NCBI GenBank assembly: GCA_040954595.2
Contig: CM082583.2
Span: 6,882,001 to 6,946,000 of the forward strand
Direction: 5' to 3'
DNA from: Balanoglossus misakiensis
Taxonomy: Eukaryota > Hemichordata
Length of the DNA stretch: 64,000 bases
Below are positions 1 to 14,044 of this stretch, one piece after another. The notes under the pieces are model-generated. The model had not been told where the DNA came from. It ran no database searches and saw only the letters and a list, made by a program, of their open reading frames with translations. The position numbers were made by a program, and so were the translations under genes. Each line of letters opens with the position of its first letter. The stretch's first letter is position 1.

Positions 1-1966
1 GATGTGTGTTGCCTCTTTTAGCTTAATAATCCCTCTTGCTGGCAAAGATAATCTTCTAAAAATAACTTTCCCCAAATTCACCTCTCTCGTCCCCAAGAGC
101 TTGTTCTAGGAAATACACAATTGGTGATACCCAGGTGATAACCTCAGCAAACCTGTCTGATGTAGGGCTTCAGTATAACGAATTGGAAAAACACACATGG
201 TCTGAAATTGCCAGCATCCTTGATAGTAGAGGCCATTACCCGGGATACCATTTTCCAGTATATTTTAATTTGCAGGCTTTTATGGGATAATTCACTTTTT
301 ATGTGGCAGTCAGTATTGCAACCGCAGGATAGAATGATACAGGGTCCACCAAACAGTTCTGCCTTTAAAAATATTGAATTGCAACACCAGACTGACAAAT
401 GATACTAATTTTTTTTGGTTGTGTCCAATTTCAAATGATATAATTATAAACACAAGGCCAGACAGCCATGTCATTGATTAACATGCAAGGCAGTGTATGA
501 CCTAGGGCAAATCATAAGTGACTGTAGTATTATTTCATTAAATATTCACTTTATTATCATGGATGACAGGACAGTGTATTTATAATTACATTATGGGATG
601 GGGTCGTTGTCTTAAAAAGACCAAGCTAGCTGGACCACCATGTTTGCTGTTTGTATCTGACTGTAATTTTGGAAGAAGGGGCCCTGATCGCAGATATCAC
701 TTCGCAAAATCTCATCAATATCGCTCTTACCGCAAAGAAAAAAAGTGACTCAAAAGGCAAGGAGTATCATATCAAATTAAAGACATAATCATTAATTAAA
801 CTGCAGTGCTATCCTCGATATCAACCTCAGTAATTTGCTACTTTGGGTGTTTTCCATATCAATCACGGGTGATATTCCCAAGTGGGTTTTCGTTTCTCGT
901 GGTGTTAATTTTGTTTGCCATTTACAAGTGTGTTTTGCTATCCACATAGCAATAATGTTGTATTATGGATTAAATATTTTCCCTCACTGGACACATTTAC
1001 ATTATCAATGATTAAACAGCTGTACAAGTGGTTTATTCAGAACACTCAACAAGTACAATTATCCAATTTCCATCACTGCGTTGAAGGATCTCATTGTTTG
1101 GTATTTGTGTTCTCCAGTCAGCATGGAAATTTTTAAGAAAATGGTGGCTGCCATTTTCTCATCACTGCTAATCTGTGAAAAGAAATTTCTTGTCATCGTA
1201 AACAAAATTCTTTAAAGAGCTGACTTTTATTAAAAATAATATTAAAATATTTATGTGTTACACATGCATTATTTTCAATAAATATAATCTGATCAACCTG
1301 CTAATAAAATTTTAATTACAATTCACAGTATTGTGAGACGTGTCAAATTTATGCTGTTGAAGTTTTATTACTGAATGAAATTTACGTGTTTCTTGTTAAT
1401 TTAAATTACTGGTTGTCTAAATCAATTTAATCAAAGCAGATTTATCATAGTACATTCATTTGTGTGTACATACACATTCAAATAGTCTAAGTTTGTGTTT
1501 GAGATATAACATGTTTTATTAAAGTAGGGAAATAGCCTTCCATTCATTTTAATGTATCATTTATTTTTACAGCTGTTTTGAATATTTCTAAGATGTTATG
1601 AAAATATCAGAAGTGGCGGGTTGGCTTGATTGTCCAGAGTCAGGAGTGATGCGTGTATATATATCTGTCCATCCGTGTAAGCTTGTGTACACAGTGTGAT
1701 GATGGTGTTCAGTATTTGAACATTGCTGGATGAGGAGGCTGTTCATGTCCTATCGTAATAGATATAAAAAAAACACAGTAGCCAATGAAAACCTCAACCA
1801 TGTCAGCTGGGAGATCATATCACGCACCTCAGTCAGTGATGGTAATTTGTTTGTTCGTCACCGTGGTCAACTTTGATCCCTGTCTATTAGTCATTCCGCC
1901 GGCGATACACACTATACACGCGTGGTCGTGGGTGCAGTCACCGAGCAAGGGTTGTTTTGACAGGCC

Positions 1967-1987
1967 ATGTTGGCTTGGCACGTTGCG
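1967..1987 (+). other. very tentative 5' exon end with ATG and donor
   Basis: In a CpG-richer patch, an ATG at 1967 is followed by seven codons and a good donor (GCG|GTGAGT at 1988) in phase 0, the phase needed to join the giant exon at 14045. Such a match is easily produced by chance; it is recorded only because the true first exon was not found. Confidence 0.08.
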
Positions 1988-4362
1988 GTGAGTAAAATAT
2001 GTGTACGCGCCGCGACGTATAATATGTCCGCCATAATAGCGTCATCACATGACATCAGTATTTCAGCAATGTCTGGTCACATTATGCTGGTCTGTCTAGT
2101 TTCATTGTGACCGCGTTTGTGGCATTTACCCTGGAAAATGTTCCCCAGTGTAAAAATAGCACTGTTATTTTTGTCTTTCATATACAGTTTTAAATTTCTC
2201 TTAAAATTTAACAGTACAATGGATTCTGTTTCGTCGCGACTTTTTCAGTGTGTTTTTATGACCAGTACTAAAATAGCAGCTGATATTGATGCTGACAGAT
2301 CTGATACATGTATGTTTCTATATATTCTGTCTCTGATAAACAGTTTCCCGGGTTCGATGGTGTAGCGCTGTGAGTAGGTTGTGGTGCTGAGTAAAAGGCC
2401 CCTTAATTTGCAGCTGAGGCGCAAAAGATGGAAGAGCATTCCATTAAAAACATATGTGCTGTCATTTGGATGTCAAAATCTGTCGTATTACCGCACATGA
2501 TCTCTGCTGGTATTACCGTATCAGCAGGGCCCATGCCGATGTTGTCATAGTCTGGGCTATGCGAGAATTACTATGCCAGAATGCCCTACACTGCACTGGC
2601 CATGTTGTGTTTGATACAACCACACACTGAATGATTCTGTGGTGTCATATATTCTGAACTGCCTGGTTTACCATCATTCGTGGGCTGTGTAACAATGTCC
2701 GTTCGTAAATAATCAAGCCGTTGATCTCATAACACGAAGCCTATTCATTATACACTGTATTGCTTTTATTTTCGAAAATGCTGCAAGCGGTGGAAAAAGG
2801 GATGCCAGCAGTTGTTTGTATTAATGGTAACTGATGGTTTTAGATTCCTTTGTATACACTATTGTGAAGAACAGGCTTCTATTAGTGTTTGTATTCTGTG
2901 GTCGCTCTTACTGGTTTTCAGGGGCTGTTGAGAGCCTCAGTATTACAGCTTTGCTGTTTACACCAGTCTATTAATAGGGCTTCTTTTAATGTGTCATTTG
3001 ACATTGTAGGGGTATTAACTGCAAGCTGGCAGGCCCTGTCTCTTGTTAGCGATGTATCCAGCGAATTTGTGGTGTGGCGGGCCTCTGGAATGCGAGTGTC
3101 GCGACCTTTCCTTTGACTGATACAGCTGACCTTCCGCGCTTGAAATAAATATCAGGTGCAAACACACATGGGAGTGCCCTGCTGCATTGTTTGGTGGCTT
3201 AGAATTTAATGTGTTTATAACAAGTACATACCGCATGTAGAGTCTGGAGAGGTTTGGGGCAATTATCTGCCGAATCTTGTGGTCTTGTCCCACCGCATTC
3301 AGACCGGGCTGTATTGCGGTGTTAAGTGCTTGCCTTTGTCTGTGTAGGTTTTTTACAGTTCACAGAATTTTAAAAACAGCCCTCGAAGTAAACCACTCAA
3401 GATTTTCTTCCTTACCCTTTTTAAAAAAAATACTTGATGTGGCCATGGCAACTTGAAGTCGATGTTATTCATCATGCCATCCATAGAACAGGATTGATGA
3501 TAGGTGTTTCCAATTAAACCTAAAATTTATGTCCCGCGATGTTGAGATAAACAGAACAACCAACGTTCCCATCAACCAAGTGAATTCAACTATCGAAATA
3601 ATTCCCTCTTTAAAATTTCAATATCCCAAAGCAAATCATTTCTTAAATTTCAAGTCATGAAATAATAATGTATATTTTGATAGTAAATTTAAATTGTCTA
3701 TTTCGATAAGGTATGAAATAGCTGTATAAGTCTCCTCAGTAAATGTCAATTTCTTATGTAATGCAGTAATGCTTGTTACTACATCTTAAGCATGTTCATT
3801 CATTGTGACAGGAAAGCACGGAGACTGGGAAATATTACCTTTGGCTTTGTCATGGAAAATTTCCATTTATTTTTATTACAACATACCAATAAATCACTCT
3901 GCGCAACAGGGCATATAAAAATGATATATAGTCCTGTCAAACACTTATTACCAGCTAGTGAAATATACACATTATTGCCAATATGGAATATTGTGTCATG
4001 AAATTATCAGAAATATTTAGTAGACACATGAAATAACCCAATAAATTTTTAAATCTAAATCAACTTTTTTAATCTGCGAAAACAGTAATGTTATTTCACA
4101 CTAGGGGTTCAAAGATGTTTAATGTGCGTTGTCTGGGTTTTATGCTTCGGTCAATATATCTTTATTTTGAAAAACCAATATACCGGATTCGACATAGTTA
4201 CAGAAATTGGCTCGTATTCCCTAACTCAGTGGAAGCTGTTGTGTTTTATGTTCACAGAGCTGGTTATCGTAAATTATCTTTTAGTGTGCAGTTTCCCGAT
4301 ATATTGACTTTACTGCTTAGCACAACTTAGAATTATCATTTGGAGATGTTAATGGTTTCGTT

Positions 4363-4380
4363 GGGGGGAGGGGGGGGGGG
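4363..4380. repeat. poly-G tract
   Basis: Eighteen bases, all G except one A. It could form a quadruplex and is likely to vary in length. The C-strand counterpart in the same region is at 12820-12834. Confidence 0.9.
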
Positions 4381-7300
4381 TGCAGCTTTGCATTAATTAT
4401 TGAAAAACAATTAGCAGCTAATCCTAGATATGTACATGTAATATTTTTCCCTCGTGCCAGTCAGACATATTAGACAATTTTATGCTTCATTTATTTTGGA
4501 CTTTGTACTATTAGAATATAACAAAAAACGGAAAGAGACACCATTGTCATGCAGTTAATTTGTTTAATTGAGCCTGCAAAATATGTGTAAATGAAATATG
4601 TTACATAAGACTGCATAACACGCTGTGATATTAAATCTATAATTTCAAAAAGAGTAAATGTAATTACAAAGTTGATTTAGTTTTTTTTTTATGATGACCT
4701 TTAACCCCAGTTATGGGAAATTTTTAAGTATAAAGTAAAAGTGTGTGTAGGAGGTGTACACTCGTGTATACAGATACACACTCGCGTATATACAGGCTCG
4801 GCAAGTTTCAGTATCTATCCAGGTCACCTCTGTACCATTGGGAGTATCATGCCCTTTTTGAAACAGAGACATGGTACAATGCATCCTCAATTAAACCTGT
4901 ATGAAAACAAATTTGATCAGCACATTCCTGGCAGGCAGAGACAACTCCCTGGCGCATGTCGACTGCGGAGATCTCTTGGATTGAACTCTAATTAGATTGT
5001 ATACCGTGTGCTCCATCACATTATCCAACTGTCAACTATCTGGTACAGATTGAGAAAACCGTTACAACTCTACACTAAACTAGAGTATCATTAGCAGTAT
5101 TCTATACTTGTTCTCTCATATCAATTAATAGGAATTTAATCCTCTGAGAAGATTGAACCAGCTGCCGGTTTTAGTCGTGTCATGTATGTCTTCTTGTATC
5201 GTCATGGCAACAAGCAGTTTTTTTTTCATTCAGATATTGTACACACACGTGTTCCACATTATAATCGTTTTGAACAAAATATGCCTGTAATTATTATTTT
5301 CAGAAAGGCATAAAAACAGGGCAGTAAATAGACATAAATAGTGCTTTGTTTACGACAGAAATTGTGGCATTCCAAGAACTTGGGCAAGAAGTGGGGTCAG
5401 GGTAGGTTATGAGCAGTCCCAGTGCAAATTGGCTGAAATCAATCCTTGTTTACTGACAAGGAAGAATTCACATGCAACCTTCAGCTTTTCCAGTAACAGG
5501 AACTCTTTACTGATGAAAGTAGGCCGCCTGGTGTCAGTTACTGGCATTTCGGGTCAAAGGTCGACAGGTTCATTTGTTTTCCATGAGAAATTTGTCGCCG
5601 TGCTGTGCGGGTCTGGTTACCTGAAGCCGCGCTGAGAATGCAGATCGCTCTTTCTGTCTTGGAATATTTTTTCTCTCTCACTTAATACAAAGTCAGAGCA
5701 GATATTCATTTTTGTAGGGAGGAAAAAGTGCTTAAATTTGCTGTGAAAGATGAAATCAAATTACTGAAACATTGGAAAGCATCAACATGTGCAGTATGTA
5801 TCTCTGGTATATTGACATACATATAGTGCATTTGAATTGTGTGAATGCAGTAGACGTTTTGACATGAATGAAAGTAAAAATGACAAGAAAATGAGGAAGT
5901 TTATCTCATTATCGACAATTCTGAGAGCGGGAGACAATCATGTAGAATTGTGTTTACTTCTAGAGTGGCTCATTTTCTACTGCAAATGGCTGGTTATTAT
6001 ATACCCCGTGTGATGCGGAATTCAAAAAGTTGAATTTGTTCAACATCGTGGCGTCCAGGTAATTTCCTTGTAAGGGGTTATTTCATTGGTTACTGAATTA
6101 CCAGGCATCCAATCAGCATGGTTGTTTCGTGTGGCACATCACCAGTAATAGAAAAGTACGACCTGTTGGCGAGATGATAAGGCAAGAGCTGTAAAGATCA
6201 CTCGGTGGAATAGCCATGCATATATTTTGGGGGAAAAACTCATACAGCATTACGAGGCACAAATTTATACCACAGTGCAGAAACCACTGTGATTTATTTG
6301 ATCCTTACAAATTATCAGATGGAAGACTGACTCGATGTTATTTTGGATGGATACGTAAGTCGACAATTTGAAATTTATTGCTGGTCCTCTTTATGATACA
6401 ATGATGTTAAATTTGAAAAGATTACATTATTTCAATATATTACAGCCTGTCATACGAAGGGGTACTTTGCCAAGAGATTTATGAGTCATCTCCATGGCGA
6501 TGCAAGCATTGGACTGATAGCTCTGTATCACTTAGGTAGCCACTCAACACAACTTTTAAAGGAAAAATTAATCTTTAATCGATTTCAGTCAAACATTCCT
6601 GGTAAGTCTGGCGCTAAAACGGATGGAAGGATTAAGCATGTTTAAGAAGGCTTCAAAATGAAATGTTCGTGGAATCCCAATAAGATTGCTATTGGGTAAA
6701 TACCCTGTCCCTTTTGGGGAAAACAAAATGAGAAATGGCTTCACATAAAAGAGATTCTGCTGTGAGATAATATTAAGCATTGTGATCGAGTAGTTGTATA
6801 GGTCGGTTGCGAAATTATTTGTGTGTTAGTGAAATTGTTCACAGATTAGCGGAACAAGTGATAAGACGTCTATCTCTTAAACTAGGGGATGCAATAAATT
6901 ATTGCAAACTTAATGCCATCGTAACCTATGCTATGCTCTATCATCCAGTAACTTCACATGTACCGTACCATACGGATCATTCAATATGTATGCAAAGTAA
7001 CATACTCATTTCTGTTGTCAGGGGTTCTTGATGCAAAAGGGTGTAGTGTACGTAAGCTCTATTTTGAGGAAAGTCACTATGACAGTTATTATATCGCCAA
7101 AGTTTGAATGAGGAAACATCACCTGTTTGACAACACACTGCTATGACATTCCACTGATGCAGAAAAACCAAGAAAATTTCTCTTCTGACAAAATAAAGAT
7201 ACAAGGAAATTTATGCAACTTCCCTGAGTAAAGAAGTTTCCAAAATAATACATGTTAGAGGGCACACTGCTCAATTAACCTGCTCTTGGAAAATCCAAGA

Positions 7301-10199
7301 TGGCAGCCGCAGTAAACTGTAAAAGCGGAAAATTGAAGATCTTATGTTACATCGCCAATATTAGGCCATTTATCTTCACCCTTTTTAGGGGACTTCATGC
7401 AAACTGGAATGTGGCAGCAAAGGATGAGATGTAGATCACATTTATTATTGATGAAAGATCTGTCTCCATGGCGCATTTGCATCACTTGCATCCTCCGGAA
7501 ACCCGCGTAGATTCTAGCAGACTCACCGCCGTAGGCGAGAGCAACTCACCACTTAGAGTAGCAGCGATGCATTTTCAACTAGGCACACCAAGGAAATTAA
7601 TTCATTCTATATTTATGGAGACTTTAGTTGTATGTTTTATTAGCTTCTGAGGATCGCACACACACACTGCGGAACACATATCGTAATGCTGTCTGACTTG
7701 TATTATATCTCTGTCTGTGGTTATCTACGTCTGTTTTGTGTCATCAATATTTCAAGAACTACCTGTTGGCTAGAAAGAAAATTGGATACGCTAAGGTGAA
7801 ACCTATGGCATTCCATGATTCATTCATTTGCAGTTATAAACACAAGGACATTTTTAGATTAAATGTGTGTTTCTCCCAAAGAGGACCACAGACAAAATGG
7901 GCAGACAGGCAGAGCAGAGAATTAGCATTTCAAAGTGAACCTGCTTGCAGAGGGGTTTCCAGTCTGTAGTTCTGTTTATGTCTGGAGAGATGACCTCACT
8001 GAAGTCTTGTGGTTTGTGTGATAAGAAACCCAACTGCGAGTCAGAGGAAATTCTGTCTCCCCACAGTCTGCATATCAAGGATATGTTATCATGGCTATTC
8101 AGACTACACTACAATGTTAGTATGTGGATTTACCTGGGCATGTATATCTCCCTGTTAATGATGTTTGCTCTCTTTGGCCAAATGACAGCAGTGATGTACA
8201 ATATAAATGTCTTTGCTGAGGTTGGGGAACATCGGCTATTGATTTGGAAACTCTTCTGCTTGAATGACTCCATTTGATAAGAGGAACCTGGTGAAATAAC
8301 TGGGGGAACGTACCCCGGTAGCATTTAGATTTACCTACATGTAGGTATTGCCCTTTAACCACTGACTAATTATCATCCTATGTTGCCATGACAACTGTAT
8401 CTTATGATAATCTCTATCATTGCCAATCTAAAATCTTAATATTTATTTTAGTTTTCATCATCTTTATGACTGACAAGATATGTTGAATCATGTTAAATAA
8501 TGGTATGTTAAGATATAGTTTTATGTCTAGTAAAAATGTGCTATTTTAAAAAATCAATCTACGTACATGAGCGATCTACCGGTACATGTATACTAGCAAT
8601 GATAAAAATAGGTTTATTGCTGGGAACTTGCAAATATCAATTGTTATTACAAAATTTTCAAAGGTTCAAAGGTCATCAACCACATAAAATGTATTTTGCA
8701 AATAAAAATGAAAATTCGACTATATAGGCCATATCAGTCTGAAAGCAGCCAAATATTAAAATCCTAAAGGACAACTATTCTCTTTTCAAAAACAAACAAC
8801 CAGTTTTGCAGGTACCGTTCTTTATTAAAAATTGATATGTTTTTACTATTTTTGTACAGGGCTATTTTTGAGTTGATTTCGGGAACACGGCACTTTTACA
8901 GACTTGTAATTTTGTCCTAATGGAAAACAAAAAAAGATGGATGGACCTATTAAGTTATAAATATCACCTTGTCAAGGGGAAAACCAACAGTGGCCGCGTG
9001 TGATCAGATCGTTCTGGCATGCTGGACGGCAAATTCCAGTGCTTTTGAAAAGAGGGTTTTAAAGACTCGGTAATTACTGTAAATTGTGGGCAAAACATGC
9101 AATGTGAAGTAGATGTGTCAGTCATTGTTGTAGTGTACTCAGATGAGAACACCGCAGATTGTCGCGCCCGTTCCGTATTGTGCCGTAATTAGAATTGAAT
9201 ACCTCGGTGCTTGCTCCCTGTGAACAGCATCGCTAGGCAACCGATGCTGAAGGATATAGAAATTCACATCAGTCACACACGGCCCCCAGTCTGAGCATGC
9301 ATCTAGAATCGAACAAACATTACACATTCATCATCATTTTATGCCAGGGTTAAATTTCTTATCATGTACAGTACAGGAATTTTTGATTATATAGAAATGT
9401 GTAATTAGAATTTGTGAAGGGAATAATATAAAGAGGTGGTGGAAGGACACATGACCATCTGTCATTGTGCCTCAGTACAGCTCAGAGATATGAAGACACA
9501 AAAAAACAGTATATATCATATACTTTTTAGTGATTAAATACTGTAAATAAATGCTATCAATTTATAGGATAACTCATGAGCTTTTGACACTTATTTTTGA
9601 CGATCCTATCCTGCTGGATATTAATAATTTACGATACGCTTTATATTCTCTCACGTAAACAAATAATTCCATTTATGTATTGATATTGGGTAATTCATCA
9701 GATAAAATAATCCTTGTAAAAGTATGTATTTGGTTTGAAATCAGTAGTGTGTGCGCGTGTGTGTTATTTACATATAGGAAACAGTCTTGCCAGTACTCTG
9801 GGTTTTTTATTTGTAGACAGGTGATGAGTCAGTATGGTAAAATACTGAACCTAATTTTTTTTTACGTGTTTTTTCCGTCCATCTCAGGTTAGTCTTTCCC
9901 TGCCACTGCATGTGCATTGTGTCACGTTTAAGCGTAGGCGTTCTAAGAAATTCATGCAGTACTGTTGACCTCTGCTCCACATATGTTGTGATCATTTACT
10001 GTAAAATGCCTCAGAAAAAAAACAGGATATTTAACACCGCTAGTGTTCCTTTCAGTAGCAGTTTCCATATTTCAGTGATTTATAAAAGGCAAGTATTTCA
10101 AGTAAATTAAATCTTAGGATGGATAAACACTGGTGGTGTATAGTCGAAAGGGCTCCATCAGCAACTCGCTCGGAGTGATTAATTATTCAGCCAATAGGA

Positions 10200-11340
10200 A
10201 TCTTCGACTTGTGCAGTGAAGGAGACAGAGGCTGTTGAACTCTCACCCCACACGTATTCAAACGACTTTCTGCGATAGCTCAGTGTTTCGTGATAGGCTG
10301 GAAACCTGACGGTTGCGAGAAAGGTTGGATGTGAATGCCGCCACATGTCATTGTGTGTACTGTAGCACATGTTCAGTGCCTCATGGTATTCACAGAATGT
10401 GAAAATATTCAGGTAAACGTCGCTCTTGTATTTTGAGTGATAGAGCTGGAGCAGTGTGTGACGGATCCCGGATTCTTTTGTCGCGTTTGAAACGGCTTAA
10501 TCAAGATAACTGGATGATTCAAGCACTTGTGTGTGCGAACTTATCAGAATTCGACCATTTAGATTTGTTAAAAGCGCACAGCGGGAGGCCCTGAGCTACT
10601 GTCGATGTTAAAGAATGTAGGGCAGTGGCCCTCGAAAAACCTCGCCATGTCCTATCGGGTTTTACCGAAGGGCATCCACTGATGCACACGCTGCGCCGCG
10701 GTTGACACCGCTTTAAAAAAAAAGGTGTGTACCTTGCGGAAATCGGTGAAACCCTAGACAGGCAAATTGTGACAGGCAGCAAAGCCACACTGGAAATTCC
10801 ATCTCTGTTTGACAGCATAATAGACCCCGATGATGGGGACATGGGAGCTCTCACGACTCGTGTACTCTCCCCTCTGATTAAAAAGCCAATAATCGAGAAG
10901 GGATGTATCACAAAGCCTTGCCTAATGTCCTGACTGCTACCTTGAATAATAGAAAGGTGTCTCGGTATCGCGAGTGTTTTCTCTCTCGTTCCCAAATGCC
11001 ACATATCGCGGTTTCCGTGGCAACACATTATCATCCCCCCGGTCGCTATGGCAACCAGCTGGGAATTTCCTCCTTTTGATATCTGCATTTGTGCGTTGGC
11101 CGCGGTGTGAGGAGAAAGCCTGAGAGATTGACAACGATTGGTATTTTGGTATTTGCATAACATTTAAATAATAGTCGGATGAAGAGCATGAGTGCGGCGG
11201 CGGGGGCTTTTTTTTCCTGCAATCTGCTTTTGTTGCTACATAGACAGAGGTTTTCATAATGGAATGTTGTTGTGTGCGGAATGACAGCACTTCAACTCTC
11301 TTCCCCCTGAGGCTGGCCTGCACCTGATTGTCATGCTGTA
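10200..11340. other. CpG-richer, higher-GC island in upstream region
   Basis: GC and CpG content are visibly above the surroundings for about 1.1 kb, and stop codons are sparse, giving a 214-codon frame on the minus strand and a 68-codon frame on the plus strand with a non-ATG start. Neither resembles a known protein. This may be a promoter-like or enhancer region rather than a gene. Confidence 0.25.
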
Positions 11341-12819
11341 GGTATAACAACTACACAATGATTTTTTTTGATTAACAACTGAATGCTCCTATTATCGATG
11401 TAGCCGGTGATCTGTCATATCACTGTTCATTTCAAGTCACCGTGAAAAGAGAGTGGCGTTCTCAACAGCTCTCTCATCAGCATTGATTTCATCAGGTACA
11501 TCTCGTCAGTGGCTGTCTTAATGTTAAATATTATGCAGGTTAAATTGATAGGGTGATCGGGCATGTTGAGCATGTGAAATGAATACTTCCTATACTGGCT
11601 CTGTAACAGTTGTACTCTGAATGCCATCTTGAAATAATCTACAAGCGTTTAACGGTTGCTCTGTCTTATTATTACAGTGTCGTTACATTATATTTCAGGC
11701 ATTAATTATATTTTATGAACAGCCATTCATCCTTAGTATTTTCATAAAATACATTTTAAACTATAGATATGGAAATGAGGTCATTTTTGTAGATAATTGG
11801 GTCATAAATGTAATTAAATCTTACTACTTATTTGCCTATTTTGTTTTCATTTATATAATTAATTGGTTGCAGTATAAATCTTTATAGATTTGATGTGTTT
11901 TTTCTGCCATGCAATTGATGCTGCTGGTGTTGTGTGTCTCCCACAATACCATCAATGATTTTGTTTGATTTCACCTTTTGTACCACCTGAAAGGAGCCTT
12001 AATTCTTTACCAAACCAGGCATCTTGAAAATTACACCAACATTAAAACAACAAAATTTGAATATCGCAAGTCCTTTGCTTCTGTAGGACGCTGATTTCGC
12101 GGGCTAGTATCTGAAAACATGTACAATGTACATGAACGTGTAGCTTTTAGTGTCGTGAGTTGTGGTCTGGTAAATAATCCATGATAGTGATTTTAATCGC
12201 AGGAGGGCCACATCTTTGTTGTATTTCAATTGCACCTGGCCATTTTCATTTGGATGAGAATTTTTGCAGCTGATACAAAGTGTATTTACCTGAAAAGGTC
12301 ACCAGTAAACATGTCTTACACCACGTGTCTCAAACAAGCAAGATATCTGTTCCCTTTTTGGTCATTTCAACAATTTTGTGGATGACAGTTTTATTTGGAT
12401 TTCAAGGAAATAGCAAGGGAATCGGTGTGAACCAGTGTCTGGCCATATTGGTTTCTACAGCACATTGATGACAGAGTTGTGCATCCTGTTGTGTGTCACG
12501 CCAGTCTGTGTGCAAATCCATCACATCAGAATGGAAAACACAAATTTAAGCGGATGAAAGCTGACAGGTAACTGAGTGGCTGGAGCAAATGACAGGATTA
12601 AACTATGCACTCAGAGTAACATGACATTCAAGTTGCTTATAAATACATGATGTCGATAGTTTTATTATGAAAATGCTCCTTGAAATGTGGTGTTGGTTGA
12701 TGCGTAAAGTATGACATGTCATTCATGTACATGGCAAGATGAAGTGCTATTCACTTTGTCGTGCATCCATTTTGTTCTATATAAGTCACTATGCGTTGTC
12801 CTCCGCACAGTGCTCTCCT

Positions 12820-12834
12820 CCCCCCCCCCCCCCC
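12820..12834. repeat. poly-C tract
   Basis: Fifteen consecutive C bases, preceded by pyrimidine-rich sequence. Likely length-variable. Confidence 0.9.
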
Positions 12835-14044
12835 TCTTTGCGACTCCTTGTGATTATGCTCACAACAAAGTGAGCAAGATGTGGGTATGTTGCAGTCACT
12901 TTAGACGGCCAATGTGGCGTGAAAAATTCAATTAGAGTGTTATATCGATGCAGCTTTTAAGAGCGTGGTAATATTGAAAGCATGTTTACCAATGAATTGA
13001 GGCTGTGAACAATGCAGAAATTCAATTTCGGATGATGGTATTATTTTCATCTCTGATTGCAAATGGCGTATTAGCTCCAGGTGATTTACCCAGGCAGTTA
13101 AATCGACTTTAAACGTTTCTGGTCCAGTCTGGCTCCATCAGACTCGAGAGTCGTTCGCAAATCTGAAAATTTAGCCCCAAATGAGTGTCTCTCGTATTTT
13201 TTTTATACTGTGGATGAGAGAAAACCGTTCAGCCTCGCGCTGATGTAGTTAAACAGCGTGTGTGGCAAAATGCCAACTTTCCGAGAGATTTTTTTTTTCT
13301 TTCTGTGCATAAGTCTGTCTGTGTGACATCATGCATTCAGAGGCGCATTGCCATATATGGAAGGCGAAGTGATAAAGCCTGCTTGCCAGGATGTCTACAG
13401 GTTAGAACTGTGTCAGCGACACTTTTTGCAGCGTTTTGAAGCTCGACCTTCCCTGCCGGTGATGTCGAAATCCACCTCTTCAGATCCAGCAGCCATGAAT
13501 AATGAATGGAGGATCTGTGTCTAGATTGAAACTCATAGCGTAAACAGAGGGGGAAAAGCGGCACGTTTTTTTTTTCTCCCCGATCTGGTGGATCATATTC
13601 GCCCGTCTTGCTCCCAGATGTCGACATCCATGCATCCATCTCCCTTGAACTTGAACCCCAAAAGGTCTGCAGCATCCGTACCTAGTAACTGCTGCAAATC
13701 GTCACGTTTCTAGTTATCGAAACTGTCAACAGAGATCAGTTCACCACCGCATGATTTAGTACCTGTAAGGTGGATTGTCACACGCAGAGATGATATTGTA
13801 GCACTACTGAGAAAATGGCTGATTTACGCTTGCTGGAATGACCTTGTATTTTTCTGCAGATTTTGATTAGGTTCCTGAGATATCAGAGCTCAACCCTAAA
13901 CATCAGATACGAGTCTGTAATACCATTATTCACCCAGTATATTAATGCAATGTCATTCCCAAGAGCCAGATTAAAATAGTCTGCTAGATGTCGATTTTTT
14001 TACCCTTCCTGTAGATAATATTTTTTTCTCTCTCACTGTTGCAG

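Larger units (their letters stand above)
1..14044. other. upstream DNA or ASH1L 5' introns, no certain gene
   Basis: AT-rich DNA with only short, unconvincing ORFs. It contains a poly-G tract (4363-4380), a poly-C tract (12820-12834), and CpG-richer patches near 1850-2040, 10200-11340 and 13320-13680. The promoter and any 5' exons of ASH1L presumably lie here or further left. The last part (about 14000-14044) is the pyrimidine-rich acceptor of the giant exon. I see no RNA gene. Confidence 0.6.

Noticed and set aside
10519-11163. 214-codon minus-strand ORF
   Set aside because: No recognisable protein features, splice context or homology; it lies in a GC-richer patch where stops are rare. Kept only as part of the island observation.
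13337-13675. 112-codon minus-strand ORF before the giant exon
   Set aside because: No conserved features; probably chance in a slightly GC-richer stretch.
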